Below are positions 12,367 to 24,455 of a DNA stretch of 64,000 bases, piece by piece (positions within the stretch are counted from its first letter, which is position 1; every line of letters starts with the position of its first letter). The notes beneath the pieces are model-generated. The model made no database searches, was not told where the DNA came from, and saw only the letters and a program-made list of their open reading frames with translations. This DNA comes from Physcia stellaris (taxonomy: Eukaryota > Ascomycota > Lecanoromycetes > Caliciales > Physciaceae), in NCBI GenBank assembly GCA_018902385.1, contig JABSSW010000050.1, forward strand, positions 305,120 to 369,119. The letters are read 5' to 3'. A program made the translations under genes and the position numbers.

Positions 12367-13240
12367 TTAGTACACCTTGCGATAACGGCTGGCGCATAGG
12401 TAAGCTAGAGTACTTGATGAGGGTTCAACAGTCCAGACGCCGTCGCACTTGAAGCCAACAAGAGAGATTGAACTTACAAGCAGCATATAGCGCCCAATTT
12501 GAGGCATTTTCCATGCTCCTATCCGCATCTAAAGCCATGCACTCCTGTGCGGAATATACCTCACCCTTCAGAACCGCTGCGTCCAACGGATTGTACAGAT
12601 GCACCAGCTCATGAACTAGACTTGAGAACCTGGTGTGGATCAATCCAAGCCCACGTTCTGAGAAGTGCGCACGACCTCTGCGGCCATTCACATCAATACA
12701 ATCGTCGCTAATGGGAAATCGAGGGTGATCCCAGAATCTCGGACAAAGTACCACCAAACTGGTCTTCGGGAAACCCATGGCTTCGACAACTCCACGACGG
12801 GCAGAACGACAGAATTTATTGTAAACCTCTACCTGGTCCTCCTCAGTCATGTCTCTAGGGTCCATGCATTCAAGTATGGGTCGATGTCCGCTGTTGGTGT
12901 TGTTCCCTGCGATGATTGCCTGAAAAACGGATTTGATGATGGAAACATTACTATTGGACTTGAAGAACGTGCGAAAACCATGGACTGAGGTGGTCCCACT
13001 GTCAAGATCGATGATGACACGGCGAAGAGCTTGCTGTATCTCCGGGAGTAGCTGACGTAAGTCATCCGAATATCCGGACCTGTTACAATTGCTGATCAAG
13101 TAGTTGCCACTATACCAGAGGTCTCGACCACTGTCACTGAGGTCTCGAGGTTTGACGCTCCATTCAATGGAAGAAAAATGACTCCCACTTACGGATACAA
13201 ATGGAAAGATAAGAAGAGACCAAACCAGCCATAAATCCAT
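12367..13240 (-). CDS. Small secreted zinc metallopeptidase-like protein (HELVH)
   Basis: Predicted to be exported. It starts with a short N-terminus and hydrophobic core ending in SVSGS, a credible signal peptide. The mature part has several Cys and N-glycosylation sequons (for example NNT). The zinc motif HELVH lies at about residue 210, followed about 35 residues on by ENASNWALYA. This arrangement resembles fungal deuterolysin-like or lysine-specific metallo-endopeptidase-like proteins, in which a downstream Asp completes the site. The C-terminal intron 12405-12477 leads to a 38-nt last exon ending at 12367, for 266 residues. If that intron is not used, translation continues to a stop at 12425. 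The substrate is unknown. It is embedded between a monooxygenase and a transporter but need not belong to the cluster. Confidence 0.75.
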
Positions 13241-14355
13241 GACTCACAATTTCAGACTTGTCAATAGACTTGTGACCAGCTGATCTCTAAAAGCCGCTAT
13301 TCCACAAGCCAGATAGAATCTTAACAATACTTCTTGCAAGTGGACAGGAGATCTTCCCGATCGCATAGTCTGAGACGGTTGAGCGCCTCCACACGCGGCT
13401 ATAGTCGCGAGATTTCCATAATCAGCCAAGATCTCATGCTATTCAACCGACCAGATTGAAGACCGACCCGCAGAGCATGTAACGACTGAAGCACCAAAAA
13501 TGATAACAGCCCCAACCGAGATAAGTTTGCTCTTCCAAGGCCCATGCGCGAACTAGATCCAGCCACTGTGGTTTCCCAGTGGTGCTAAAGGACTGCACAC
13601 GATGCATCTTGGTTCTTGTCGAAGTCCGGTATGTTTCGTCGATTAGCACTAATGAGTAGAGGAGGCATATCATCCAACAACTGGCACACGCATGTCTTCC
13701 GCGACACTCAAGTGCCCCCTATGGACAAATCACATGAAAAAGACCGTGATCTCCGGATGCCTCATCAACAAGCCAAGATCAAGTTCGTTCGGGTCGAATG
13801 ACAATTCCCATCGTCCATGCGTCGCCTCTGCTCTGCAATCACGCCATAGGGTAGTCGGAGCGATCATTGGCAATACGAGCGACATCAGAAAATCCTGACT
13901 CTACGCTGTCGCTTTCTACAAGCCGTATCAAAGCATCGAATCGGTAGGTAGAATAATATGCACGTGTACGGTCGCGATAAGGAAAGAATCTTATTCAAAA
14001 ATTGCACGATAGGAAAGATAAGAACAATAGCAAAGAGAAGTATCGGTTTGTTACACAACGAACTGATGATCGAGAGTAATTCAAGGTGCAAGCAAGAGCT
14101 TGCAAATTACGCGACAGAAAAGCATAGAATGTTAAGATTTAATAAGATGCGAAGAGGTCAAAACTGGCATTAGCTCTTGTAGAGACCGGAAAACCTAGAA
14201 CACCGAGAGCACTACGGGCTGCATAATGATCAGATCTCAACAAGCCGCAAATCTAGATTACAAGGTCTGCTTGGAAAGACATGGTTATGAGGATTATGAA
14301 AGCCAAGCGCAGACATGCCATGTCTGCATATTGGATGAGGAGGGTAATTTCTGAA
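13241..14355. other. Intergenic region, possibly holding gene remnants
   Basis: No complete gene is supportable. On the minus strand the frame around 13443-13673 and the stretch 13700-13900 read as protein-like (for example FDPNELDLGLL and DDMPPLL), but in different frames and without a recognisable family. This could be a decayed gene or chance. From about 13930 to 14170 the sequence is AT-richer and appears empty. Confidence 0.4.
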
Positions 14356-16181
14356 TCACCCGTCACTACAAGACTCATTAATCGTTGAATCTCTGCCTTC
14401 ATGCCCTGTCTTTACACCAGTCCCGAATATCCGCGCCGGATTATGCGTGCTCAAAAAGCTCCTCAGGACCTTTCCGTACACATACAGCGGTATCGTCGTC
14501 AACACTAAGGCAGCTTGGACTCCAGCGATGGTATAAAACGTCTTTGCGGTGCCTTCTTTGGCCAACCAGACAGGCAGAAACTTGCCTGCGGCAAAGGAGA
14601 AGAAATTCCTCGCCATCACCACGAAGACGGCAGTCTCGATACTCATGTCACGATGGGCGTCAAGCAGATAAGCAAAGCTTGTCGACTGTTGCGTCACAGT
14701 TGTGAAGATGATCATGCCGTACAAGAAACTGACGACTACCCAATTGACTTGGTGCTCTGTGGTCGCAGTGCCAGCGTACCAACCGAACAGCGCGAGTCCA
14801 GGAATACCGACAAATAATCCAAAAGAGATGGGGTAAAGCCGGAATTCGGGCTCGAAGACAAACTCGTTGTGGCGAGCGGCATATTTCGCAGTGCTGTCAG
14901 CGAGGAGGCTTAAAAGCAGGAACGCAGTGAAAGCACCAGCCCCGGGGAACGTGTTCAAATGTCCAATCTCTCTCGGTGTATAAGAGATTGGCGGAGGAGA
15001 GAAAATCTGGGCTACCGTGATGCTAAGACCGCTAAACTTGAACACCTGTTAGCAGCGGTCCAGAAAGCCGAGTTGGTCACCTACCCAGCCACTGTACGTA
15101 CTGCCGACCAGAAAGCACCAAATTACAGCAGGGTAAAGTGCGGAGCTGAACAAGCGGACGAGATGTTCCAGAGGATTGCTATTCCTGTCTATGAAGCTGT
15201 AAGGCCTCAAATCCTGCCAGTAGGTTCTGCTCTTATGTGTTTCAGGCTCCAGCGCCTCGCTAGGCTCCTCAGAAGCCGGAGCGATTGTCTCAGCATTCGC
15301 TACAAGATCCGTCTCGAACAATGCAGGTCGGCTGTATCGTGTTTCGGGGCAAGCAAAAAGGATTAGAAGCCAGCCGAGGCCAGTGAAGGCTGTCAAGATC
15401 CAGAAGTTCGTTCTCCAAGTGTATCTCTCGGCTACGTAACCACTTAGCACTGGAGCGAGGTTTATGGGTCCTAGTGACATTAGATTGAGGAAGGCAACAC
15501 GCTTGCCCCTTTGGTGAACCTTGACGAGTCAGTTTTTCCGGAGGTGTGTGTTTCCTAAGTGATCAGGACAACTAACAAAGTACATGTCGCCAATGCTTGA
15601 TAGCACAAGCGCCTCGTATGAACCTAGGCCAAGTCCTGATATGAAGCGTGCCGCGAAGAAGCTATTGTAGTTATGTCCAATAGCAGCCGACCATATCACA
15701 GTAATCAGGAGTATGGTCGTAGAGGCAATGTAGATCGGACGCTTGCCAATCATTCGCGCCAGAACGGAAGCGAAGACGCAAGACACTCCTGCTGCCAAAA
15801 GAGGATAAGAAGATAGATTTTCGATTTTCATGATTGGGAGATCGAATTCTTCTTGAACAACGCCGTTGACGGTTGAAAGCAATGAGTCCTGAATCCCTCC
15901 GACCGTGATCGAAAGGCACATTGCGAAAAGCGCAAGGTCCTTTTTCGATGTCGGCCATCTCTATACGATATGTCAATTATTATACTATTCATTGATGGAG
16001 AGCGAAGCTGACGGACCAGCGGATCAAGTGGGTCGTCTGAAGGACGAGGTACCAACACGATCTTATTCGCAGCTTTTTTGGTACGATGGAAGAGGTCATG
16101 CTCAAGCAATCGCGATGTTCCAGGAACACTCAGCGTCGCTTGACCCTGAGACCGTCGGGGCTCAATTATACCCAGTCCCAT
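14356..16181 (-). CDS. MFS transporter, Hol1-like DHA1 type
   Basis: A 12-TM proton-coupled transporter, probably at the plasma membrane. Introns at 15961-16016, 15520-15576 and 15046-15084 (the last only 39 bp, with a GCTAACAG end) give 557 residues. The N-terminal tail carries LVPRPSDDPLDPL.WP just before TM1, the hallmark of fungal Hol1/DHA1 drug-antiporter-like proteins. Further motifs are SGLGLGSYEAL, the HQRGKRVAF loop, the TM6-loop ETRYSRP and the long central loop with YWQDLRPYSFIDRN. The family includes polyamine and drug transporters, and the substrate cannot be assigned. It is transcribed in the same direction as the HET gene upstream, with 846 bp between them. Confidence 0.88.
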
Positions 16182-17027
16182 CGTTCGCTTATTGCTAAGA
16201 TATTAGAGGTAGAAATATGCGAAAGGGGATCATGACTTTTGCGGCGTGGGAAGCCATTTCGATGGAAGAGCTCTCGCAATGCACAAGACGTCAGCATGCA
16301 TGCACGACCTTCCTTATCCAGCAAGTCATGATCATGACACGGCTGAAGCACACGCTTCAATCTCTGGTAACCCTTCAAAAAGTACTCATTGTATCCGTTC
16401 GTCACCCATTGATCTGCCTCATGCAATCTAGGAGATGACACAAATCATACTTGGGAGTAGTGACAGATATTCGGCTGACAACCCTACATTTTTGCATGAT
16501 TGGTTGAATACTTCATTACCTAAGCTCTCGAACCCGACCGTAAGGCTCCTTTACGCGGCTAAAGAAGAACCGAGCCAATCACCTTCAAGAGGTTGAAGTG
16601 AAAAAGAAAATATCCATCCCTTAGCGGGAAAAAGTGCTTGACTCTTGGTGAGCTTCACACCAAAACAGCAAGTACGTTTTCTGCTGTATTCTGCAAAATT
16701 ACCATCCAGACCATGTACCCATGCGAAAGGTGCAAATATCAACGAATTGATTCTTACCCAAACCAAAATCCGTCATACCCTATCGAGGTCTTGTACGCGG
16801 GGGACATGCCTCCCGTAATCCAACGGTCAAAGTGTCTCCAGAGCATGCCAAAACTTGCAAGCCTTGAAGCTGTGGTCCATCGGAAAGATGACCCACACCA
16901 GTAGCTACGGCGATCAGGGACCTCTGCCCCTGCCATCACTTCGCTCCAGCTCTCACCAATGCGCTGGAAATTCCTGATATGACAGGAAATCATCGCCCTC
17001 TAAAGGCAATACAGCAAAGGTCCAGGC
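16182..17027. other. Intergenic region between the MFS start and the HET gene stop
   Basis: The minus-strand frame 16166-16441 and the plus-strand frame 16638-16904 are short and motif-free. I see no gene. The promoter of the Hol1-like MFS must lie at the left end of this stretch. Confidence 0.5.
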
Positions 17028-20000
17028 TCACATCAATATCATCTGCTCTCCAAAACTCTTGACTGGCAAATCATCAATCATTCTCCCTATACCGCCGGTC
17101 CTATATCGATCCATCATACCCTCACTCAACTTCAAAGTCAACCTCCCGATCCTCTCCCAGCGGGCCTGTCCTGCACAGTCCACCTTCCTCAAGACCAGAA
17201 ACCGTGCAATCCCATCCCAAACGAATGGCACCGTGCTCGCGAAGATCAGCACTGTGGCCAAATCCCCACTTTTATGGCCTGCCGTGAGAGCTTGCTCGGT
17301 CATCGGTACAGAGAGGTGTATCTCGACAAGCTTGCCCATAAGTCGGCGCCACTCCCACTCATCTCTCGAACGCATCAGATACATATGCCTCAAGACCAAC
17401 GGTTCTCGAATGGTGAGCAGCCATTTCTTGCGGGGGTCTTGGGTGTTCGGCAGCGATACATTGCTTACCAACATCGTGAGATTGGTGTCGCCCTCGTCGT
17501 GAAGTATCATTTCCGCCGACCACTGTTTGTCCACGCTAGTGACCCAGGTCTCGCTGGTCCAGACGTCGAAATAATCGCTGTAGCTGGTGTCTGCCGAGTC
17601 GTCGTCCTCGTCGTTGGATGCATCTGTATCGCCCTCTATTTCAGCAAGCTCGTTACCGGAGTAGGTAGCCCTCCCCTGCCAACCCGCCCACGTCCAAGAT
17701 GGTAGGCATTTACGGCGCCGGCAGTCCGCGATATACATCGCGGCGCCAGGCTCTAGAGGCTGTGCAGCGTGCGTCCAGGCTGAGAGTGATAACGCGAAGG
17801 AAGATTGTAGCCTATGTGCATCTGCAAGTCAGCATCACGTCGTCAACACTGTTGGATATAAACATGTGTCTCCAAAACATAGCATAGCCGGTGAAAAAGA
17901 TTCCAGAGAATGCAAAAAGGGTGGGGAGACGTAGATCACTACCCACCCTGGTTTTCTATCTGCAAATGATCCAGTCCAGACTGGCAGACCTAAAAGCAGT
18001 GAGAGGCCTTTGTCCATGGAATAGTGTGCCGCGATACCCAAAAACGCATTCAGCGAGTCCGAATCCTCACTTAAATTCCGTGATGTATACGCGCGGATGT
18101 GATTAGCTAGTTGTTGGATCTGCTGCCCCAGTGAGGGGAGGGTGTGCGAGCTTGCATGGAAGCCGTATTGAAGGTGTCGAAGGCTATGCATGTCGCCTTC
18201 GAAGATTCCAGACAGCATATAGTTGGCCATGGGTGCACTGGGTTGAGGTTGAGTCATGTGAGGGTGGAGATCGGTACTTTCGTTCAAAGCCATGCCGCGG
18301 CACTCCCAATAGACCTGTTCTTCGGTGAAGACGAGGCGGCGGTGCGAGAGGATCGCTTCTTGGTAGGTCCAGCCGCGCGTCGACCATTGCGAGTCACGGA
18401 TGGCTAGTCGAGGCTCCCGCATCAGAGATACTAAGGTCATTTTACCTAGATTGCGATCAGGAGGGAGCGCTTTGGGTCGCGCGGAAGCACTTATGGTAGG
18501 GCGTTTGAGGATATCTAGATTAGACGCTGTTCGTATAGTCTCCTCAGCGTCGATCACTTGGCTATTTCTTCCTTTGGCTTGGCCTTGTAGATAAGGTATC
18601 ATATCCTTTAGAGGTATGTCCATTCTACGTGCTAGCTCTTTTGTCTTTTCCATGAACATTTTGAACGAGTTCGAATGGCCAAAGGAGTCGGCAAGTACTT
18701 GGAACACTTCCAAATGCTCCTGGGAAATATCGTACTCCTCCATCAGTTGTTGGTCCTCCAATAGCTCACCCATACCAGAATTCATATTTCCTCTGAGCCC
18801 GTGCCGGTAAGTGTCCAGCCACCCATGTGCATCTTCTGTTTCCAAAATGTATTCCTCGAGCGGAACACCGAAAAGCTCTGATCCTATGTCTGCATCCTTC
18901 CTGGTCGAGATGCTCGCGCTCGCGGCATTATCACCCTTGATGCGCTGGCTCAGCTCGACTTGCATTTGGGGTTTCCTCAGTTTTGTTGTTACGCCGGGCA
19001 AACCCGTCCGTGCGTCACCCGCCGCCCCAACAATCGTGAATTCGGCTCCCGCGTATATCATATCCATCTTGGAAACAAGATAGAGCTTCTCCTCCTCATT
19101 TTCCTGGTCAATACAGAGCCGATCTACCCAAAGGTACTGCTCCCCAAGCGTCCGGGTGACCTCTACCGCATCTACTATTGTCTGGGACAAAGCTTCCTCA
19201 CAGGTACCCCACACATAGCTCAAGGCAACATACTTTTCCGACCACGGTCGATCTACGACTCGTGGAGTGGCCGTCTTGCAGTCAACTACTCGGAAACCCT
19301 GCAGCGGTGCACCTACGAGCTTTCGAGGTCTACAGAAGCTGTGGCAATCACGGCATTGATCAAGCCAAGTCCGAATGACACCGAAGTCCGCATTGAGCTG
19401 CAGCTGTCGAGGCAAGACGATACGGTTCGGATCAATTCCGCGGGGCTGAGTCAAACGATAAATAGATCCATTCTTGGGGAGCTCCGTCTCAAGCCAGCGG
19501 AGAGGAATTCCGGTCTTCGGGATCCTCGGTAATTCAGGTACGACAGCCATGAAAACATTATGATCGAAAGTTTCCCAAGGTCCCCGTTTTATCCGCGCTT
19601 TGGAATCTCGTTGTGGCGCCTCGATCAGGTAGCTCTCGCTACTGCACATTGCAAGTAACTTATATGTGCCACTCGTCGCGTCTGAGATCATGGAGGCAAG
19701 GAACTTGCAAAGCTTGCAGTCACCCTTCCGGGACAAGCGATTGCCTAGCGATGAGACGTAGTAGAAGTCCTTTAAGTAAACAGGGCCATTGGCTTGACGG
19801 CATGATCTTAAAGTCCGCGGATTTGTCCCTCTCCGAGCGCCTTCGTACAGCGCGAAAGCGCTGGCAAAGCTCTGCTCTAGATCAAGCTTTGCGCACTCAT
19901 CGCAGAGTACATCGTGTCCTCCACGAGACTGACCTGTTGCTGGAAGCGCACAACGGAAAGTGAATGCATGTGCCGACGCAGCCGCTGTGGAAGGCTCAGA

Positions 20001-20066
20001 TGTAGAACTAGGTGACCAATCAGGGGCCGCCAAGAGCTTAGTAACTAGTGCGCACTCCAATGACAT
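17028..20066 (-). CDS. HET-domain (heterokaryon-incompatibility type) protein with a retrotransposon-derived first 22 codons
   Basis: HET-domain proteins take part in allorecognition cell death or related immune-like responses; the function of this one is unknown. The current start at 20066 lies inside the 5' LTR of the Copia element. Codons 1-22 (20066-20001) are antisense LTR sequence and host sequence begins at SEPSTAAAS. Features in order: CDEC (about 55-58) and CKLC (about 117-120), a zinc-like pair common in this family; HET core YVALSYVWG (about 279), LWVDRLCIDQ (about 312) and RGWTYQEAIL (about 564). Roughly 190 unusual residues separate the last two blocks. One intron with a GCTGAC branch and GCAG acceptor ends at 17822. 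The donor is best at 17878 (GT at 17877-17878), with 17863 as alternative. Exon 2 contains CLPSWTWAGW. Total about 993 residues. The frame is open throughout. Confidence 0.88.
19996..20000. repeat. Target-site duplication TCAGA, left copy
   Basis: TCAGA directly precedes the 5' LTR and recurs exactly at 46600-46604 directly after the 3' LTR. Five bases is the usual Copia duplication length. It falls inside the HET coding sequence (TCT GA on the minus strand). Confidence 0.93.
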
Positions 20067-20144
20067 TAAATGCTAGAAACCATGTAAATTAGCATTTCAT
20101 AGAACAACATGCAATCAATGACTTATTTATTCAGAAATTTTACA
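20001..20144 (+). repeat. Copia element 5' LTR (144 bp), unmutated
   Basis: It begins TGTA and ends TACA. The 3' LTR (46456-46599) aligns over the full 144 bp without gaps, with 22 differences by hand count, all with G or C here and A or T there. This copy retains normal CpT and CpC content although the internal sequence starting at 20145 is fully AT-converted. On the minus strand it supplies the first 22 codons of the HET gene. Confidence 0.92.
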
Positions 20145-20162
20145 ATTATGAGTTCGAATCAC
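20145..20162 (+). promoter_or_regulatory. Putative primer-binding site of the Copia element
   Basis: ATTATGAGTTCGAATCACG begins immediately after the 5' LTR end TACA. The GTTCGAATC core resembles a tRNA T-arm, so the primer may be a tRNA or a cleaved internal tRNA fragment as in several Copia elements. The near-identical ATTATGAATTCGA follows a candidate LTR in the second AT-rich block. The exact tRNA cannot be named. Confidence 0.45.
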
Positions 20163-21325
20163 GTTTAATTGTTGCATTCAATACGTGATTTATTTGATTA
20201 TCAATATTTTCAACATTCGATTGTTTCGACAAATTAACACGAAAAATCAAAACATCGCGAAAACATTTTTTTGTTTACATTTTTTTACAATCAACAACAA
20301 TCAAGAATTTTTTCGTTCGTTCAACACGATGACGAATACGAAACGAAAATTCAAATTGAATTTTTTCAAAAATTGAAACGCGTGATTTTCGATCGTACGA
20401 ATCAAAATCACAAAATATTCGATTTGAAATTTCATCGATTTATTCAACGATATTAAATCAATAAAAAAAATTGAATTTTTAAAGTTCAATTTTGACACAC
20501 AACAAAATGCGAATTTTAGCGAAAAACATGTTCGATACAAAATAACAACATCGAAATACAAAAAAAAATTTCAAAATTGAAAGAAGCAAAAAAATTTCAT
20601 GACAAAAATAATCGATTACATTTACGATACAACAACGATTACAAATTTCAATTTTATTCAAATCGTTGAAATTTATTCATAAATCGTTTTTCGCGTTTTC
20701 AAAACACGTTTTGCATTCATCGATTCGACTAAAAATTTGAAATTGAAACAAAAATACAATCGTTTGATCAAAAGTTTATTCAATCGTCAAAACATCGATG
20801 TTTGAATAAACGATTATTTGAAAATGTTGACATTCGTTAAACAAACGAAAATTGTTGAAATCATCGATAACAAACGAACGTATCGTGATTTTTTACACGT
20901 AATCGACAAAATCGCATTTATTTTCGTTGAAATACGATTATTTCAACTAAACATTGTAACGAATTACGAAATTCAATTTTTCATTTTTATCGAAATTTTT
21001 CGACATCACATGCGCATGAAAAAAATTCGAAAAAAAAAACGATATTCAATTTGACATTCGTTATTAACGAATGCAATTACACAAATTATCGAAATCATTT
21101 TGACATTTCGTCATTTCGAAATCAAAATCAGTTTTGAAATTTTTGCATTTGCGAAAAAAAACATTTTTACGACGATTGTTTTTATTTCAACGAAAAAATA
21201 CGTTCAAATGATTTCAAACTGAAATCAGAAATCGTGACTAAAATAGACGAAACGAAAAAAAATTCAAAAAAAAACAAATAAAACAAAATATCAAACGAAT
21301 TGACGAAAAACGTCAAAAAAAAACG
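20163..21325 (+). pseudogene. Copia gag region, degraded beyond recognition
   Basis: By position this should hold the leader and Gag of the Copia element. Open frames (20185-20376, 20818-21054) are rich in Phe, Lys, Ile and Asn and no CCHC knuckle can be made out. It is joined to 28782 in the pre-insertion state. Confidence 0.5.
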
Positions 21326-21330
21326 ATAAC
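21326..21330. repeat. Target-site duplication ATAAC of Gypsy A1
   Basis: ATAAC precedes the left LTR of Gypsy A1 and recurs at 28777-28781 just after the right LTR, an exact 5-bp duplication inside the Copia gag region. Confidence 0.9.
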
Positions 21331-21527
21331 TGTAAAAGTGTAAACATTACGTGATTAAAATGTGCGAATAATAATATGAATTGCTATAATAAATGTTAAA
21401 CACATAATAAAACTAATTGCTAAAAAAACAAAAAGAAATTCGTGAAATTTCGAATATATAAACACGAAATGCGACAATTAAATTCACAACGTTTTAACGT
21501 TCGTTTGATCGATTTCGTTTCATTACA
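21331..21527 (-). repeat. Gypsy A1 3' LTR (197 bp)
   Basis: Runs from TGTAAAAG to CATTACA and matches 28580-28776 over the same length. Differences between the two copies are C/T and G/A in both directions, so both were mutated independently. The A-rich run on the minus strand at 21528-21542 is the likely polypurine tract, placing the 3' end here. Confidence 0.9.
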
Positions 21528-24218
21528 ATTGTTTTTTTTTTTGAATGATCGATTTTTCGCGTCAATTATCAATGTTTTTATAGTATATCAGAAATGTATC
21601 GCAACAACGTTGTTTTGTAAATAATTTTGTGTTTTCGACGTATAATCTTGAAACACTGTAATTTAATAAATAAAAATAACAATAACAATGTAATGCAATT
21701 TCAAATATCGCGTTCGTGTTGTGAAATCGAATCGAAATGAATCGCGTCGTGTGTTGATGAATGTTTATTTCAATTTTTCAATTTTTTTTTTGAATTTTTT
21801 TTAACATTTTTATTTCATAACATAATAAATATTTCATTTGATTTGTTTTGTTTTTGCGATAACAACAATTATTGTAACAATGATGTCAACATGATATATC
21901 GTTGTTTGTACAGTTATCACATCGTTTTTGCAAATGATGATGTTGTCGCAATAATGTTTCAATGACGACGAAATTGATTTTCGAACGTCGACAATGCAAT
22001 ACGTGTGTTAACGATGCAATAAATCATAATTTCATTTTTTTTTCGTCGTTGTTTGTTACGTTTTGCAAAAACACGCAATTTGTTGTTTTTGTTGTAAATG
22101 TATTGTAAATAGCGATGACGTTGTTGACACGTGTTAAATTGATAAATTTTTTACGTTCGAATTGTTGAATACAATCAATACGACAAACATATATTCGAAT
22201 CGCGATATTCGCGATCGCATTGTAATCAAATTCAATAAACAAACACACACAATTGTTTCATATCAATTTGACGCGTAACAAAATTAATTTATATGTAATG
22301 TCAACGTTGCGTTCGAAAATTTCGTTATGATTCAAAACACGTTTGCGTTTTTTTTGACGAAAACAAACGAAACAAATGCGAATTTTGCAACAAAAATTTT
22401 CATTATTGTGAAAAAAACAATGTTTTTTACAAATTGCAAAACAACGTTTGCATTCTCGTTGTCAAAAATAACGACAATTTGAAATTGATTTTTCAACATT
22501 GAAAAAATAATAACATACGATTTTTGATGCATAACGTGATTAACATGAAACAAAATAATATAAAAAAAATTCGTTGTTTTTTATCAAGATTTTTTTTCGC
22601 AAAATTGCGTTGATTGTCACGTCAAAATTCGTTGAAAAAAAAAATCATTTTGTTTATCAATTTTTTTTTTCGTTTGTTTTTGTTTTTGTTCGAAAAAAAA
22701 TTCGAATTTTTTTTGTTTCGCTTTTCGATTTTCGCGTCGTTTTTTTTTTAATTTTTTTCGTTTTCGTTTCGTTTGCGTTTGTTTCGTTTGTTGATTTCGT
22801 TGCGTTTGCATCGTAAACAAATTCGTTTGTTGTCGCGTTTGTTTTTGCGTCGATTTCGATTCAACAAAATCGCGTAATTAATAATAAACAAAATTTTATT
22901 AAACGCGACAACAATTAACATGACGCAATCGAAATCGATTTGATTGTTATGATATGAATTTTGATTGATGAATTTATTGACGCGTTAATTTACATTTTCG
23001 TGTTTTTTTCGATTTAATGATCGCATGATTTTGTTTGTTGTTGTATTTTTTTTCGTTGAATGTTGAATTTTGTTTTTTGTTGTGACGTGTTGTTTTGTTG
23101 TTTGTTTGTTGTATGCAAATTATGCATGTAATCAAAAATAATTCACAATATCATTTTATTGTTTGTGTTTTTGCGTCGCAATTATTGTTATTTTTGTTTT
23201 TTGAATCGTTTTCGTTTTTTCAACTTTAAAAATTGACGTGTTTGTTTTTTTGTTGAAAATTTTTCGTTCGATTTCGTTTTGAATTTGTTTGTTTTTCGAC
23301 GTTTCGCAATTTTTTCAAATTTGCGTAATTCGCGCGCATTTTCGAATTTAACAATTGCGTTTTTCGCATTTTCGAAATGTTTCATTGATTTTCACGAATT
23401 TTCATATGACGATGAATTTATTTATACAATAAAATATTCAAATTGATTTTTTTTAATGCGTTTGTTTAACATTTGCGATATTTTTCATTTTTTTTCGATT
23501 TTCATTAATATTGATTGCGATTTTGAATTTGCGTCGTCACGATTATATCAAAATTCGAATAAAAAAACATGAAACACAAAATGTATGAATTCATATTGTT
23601 TAAATAAATCAAATTCGTAAATTTGCGTATTTATTTTTTTGACAATTTCGAAAAAATTCAATTGTTTATGATCAATTTTTTTTTGAAACGCAATGTGCGT
23701 ATATTTACATCACGTAACAACATTTTTTTTTTAAATTCAAAGTTTTTCATTATATGATTTTCATTATAATATTTGATTTGTTGTTCGAAAATCGTTTTTC
23801 ACAATTTCATTAAATGCGTTCGATTGTTTCGCAACGTTTTTGTTTTGTTTGTTGCAAATGTTGTTTTTTTTTTAAAATTGTTCACAAAATCGTTGTTTAA
23901 AATCGCAACGTATTCAAACAAAAATTTTTAAAAAATTTGATCAATGTTTGAATGTTTGTTATTATTGTAAACAAATTGTGTCATGAATAACAATTTTGAT
24001 CAATTATTTTGTTTGAAATTGCAATATACACGCAAATAATGTTCGAACACAACATTTTGTTTTTTTGTTTGTTCATTTGTTTGTGAATGAAAAACAATGT
24101 TAAATTTACGTTTCGTTTTCAAATTTCAACACAAAATAAATCAGAAATTGTTTGTGAAAAAAAATTTTCGATTCGAAATAATGTTACGCATCATTTCATG
24201 ACGACATACGAATTTTCG

Positions 24219-24455
24219 TCATAGCAAATTCGCAAAATTTATTGCGTTTAACGTTTTTGTGATTATTATGTACGTTGCGTATTTCGTCAATTTGTTTATC
24301 AATATTAATATCGAATTGCTAATTTTTTCAATGTAAAAATTTCTAACAAAAAACATATTTGTAACGAAATTCATGATAATTGTATCGAATGATTGTTTTT
24401 TTTTCGACGAAATTGTTATCATATCGTTATAAAATTTATGTCGATGAATTCGCAT
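24219..24455 (-). pseudogene. Gypsy A1 integrase core fragment
   Basis: Reads NSILILINKLTKYATYI, matching the conserved integrase core segment around the first catalytic Asp (family DSILVIVDRLTK). The catalytic Asp positions read Asn, so it would be inactive. This places integrase downstream of RT on the minus strand. Confidence 0.7.

Noticed and set aside
16166-16441. Minus-strand 91-codon frame upstream of the Hol1-like MFS
   Set aside because: Overlapped by plus-strand frames, no motif, and not needed as a first exon because the MFS has a good ATG at 16181.
19998-20144. First read as a 147-bp segmental duplication of HET DNA at both block edges
   Set aside because: The TG...CA ends, the exact TCAGA target duplication, the polypurine run and the internal Copia genes show it is an LTR pair. 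Three of the 147 bases matched by chance.
22574-22820. Phe- or Lys/Gln-rich frames that look like low-complexity genes in AT-rich DNA
   Set aside because: They arise from the A/T homopolymer composition of mutated retroelements and lie inside Gypsy A1.
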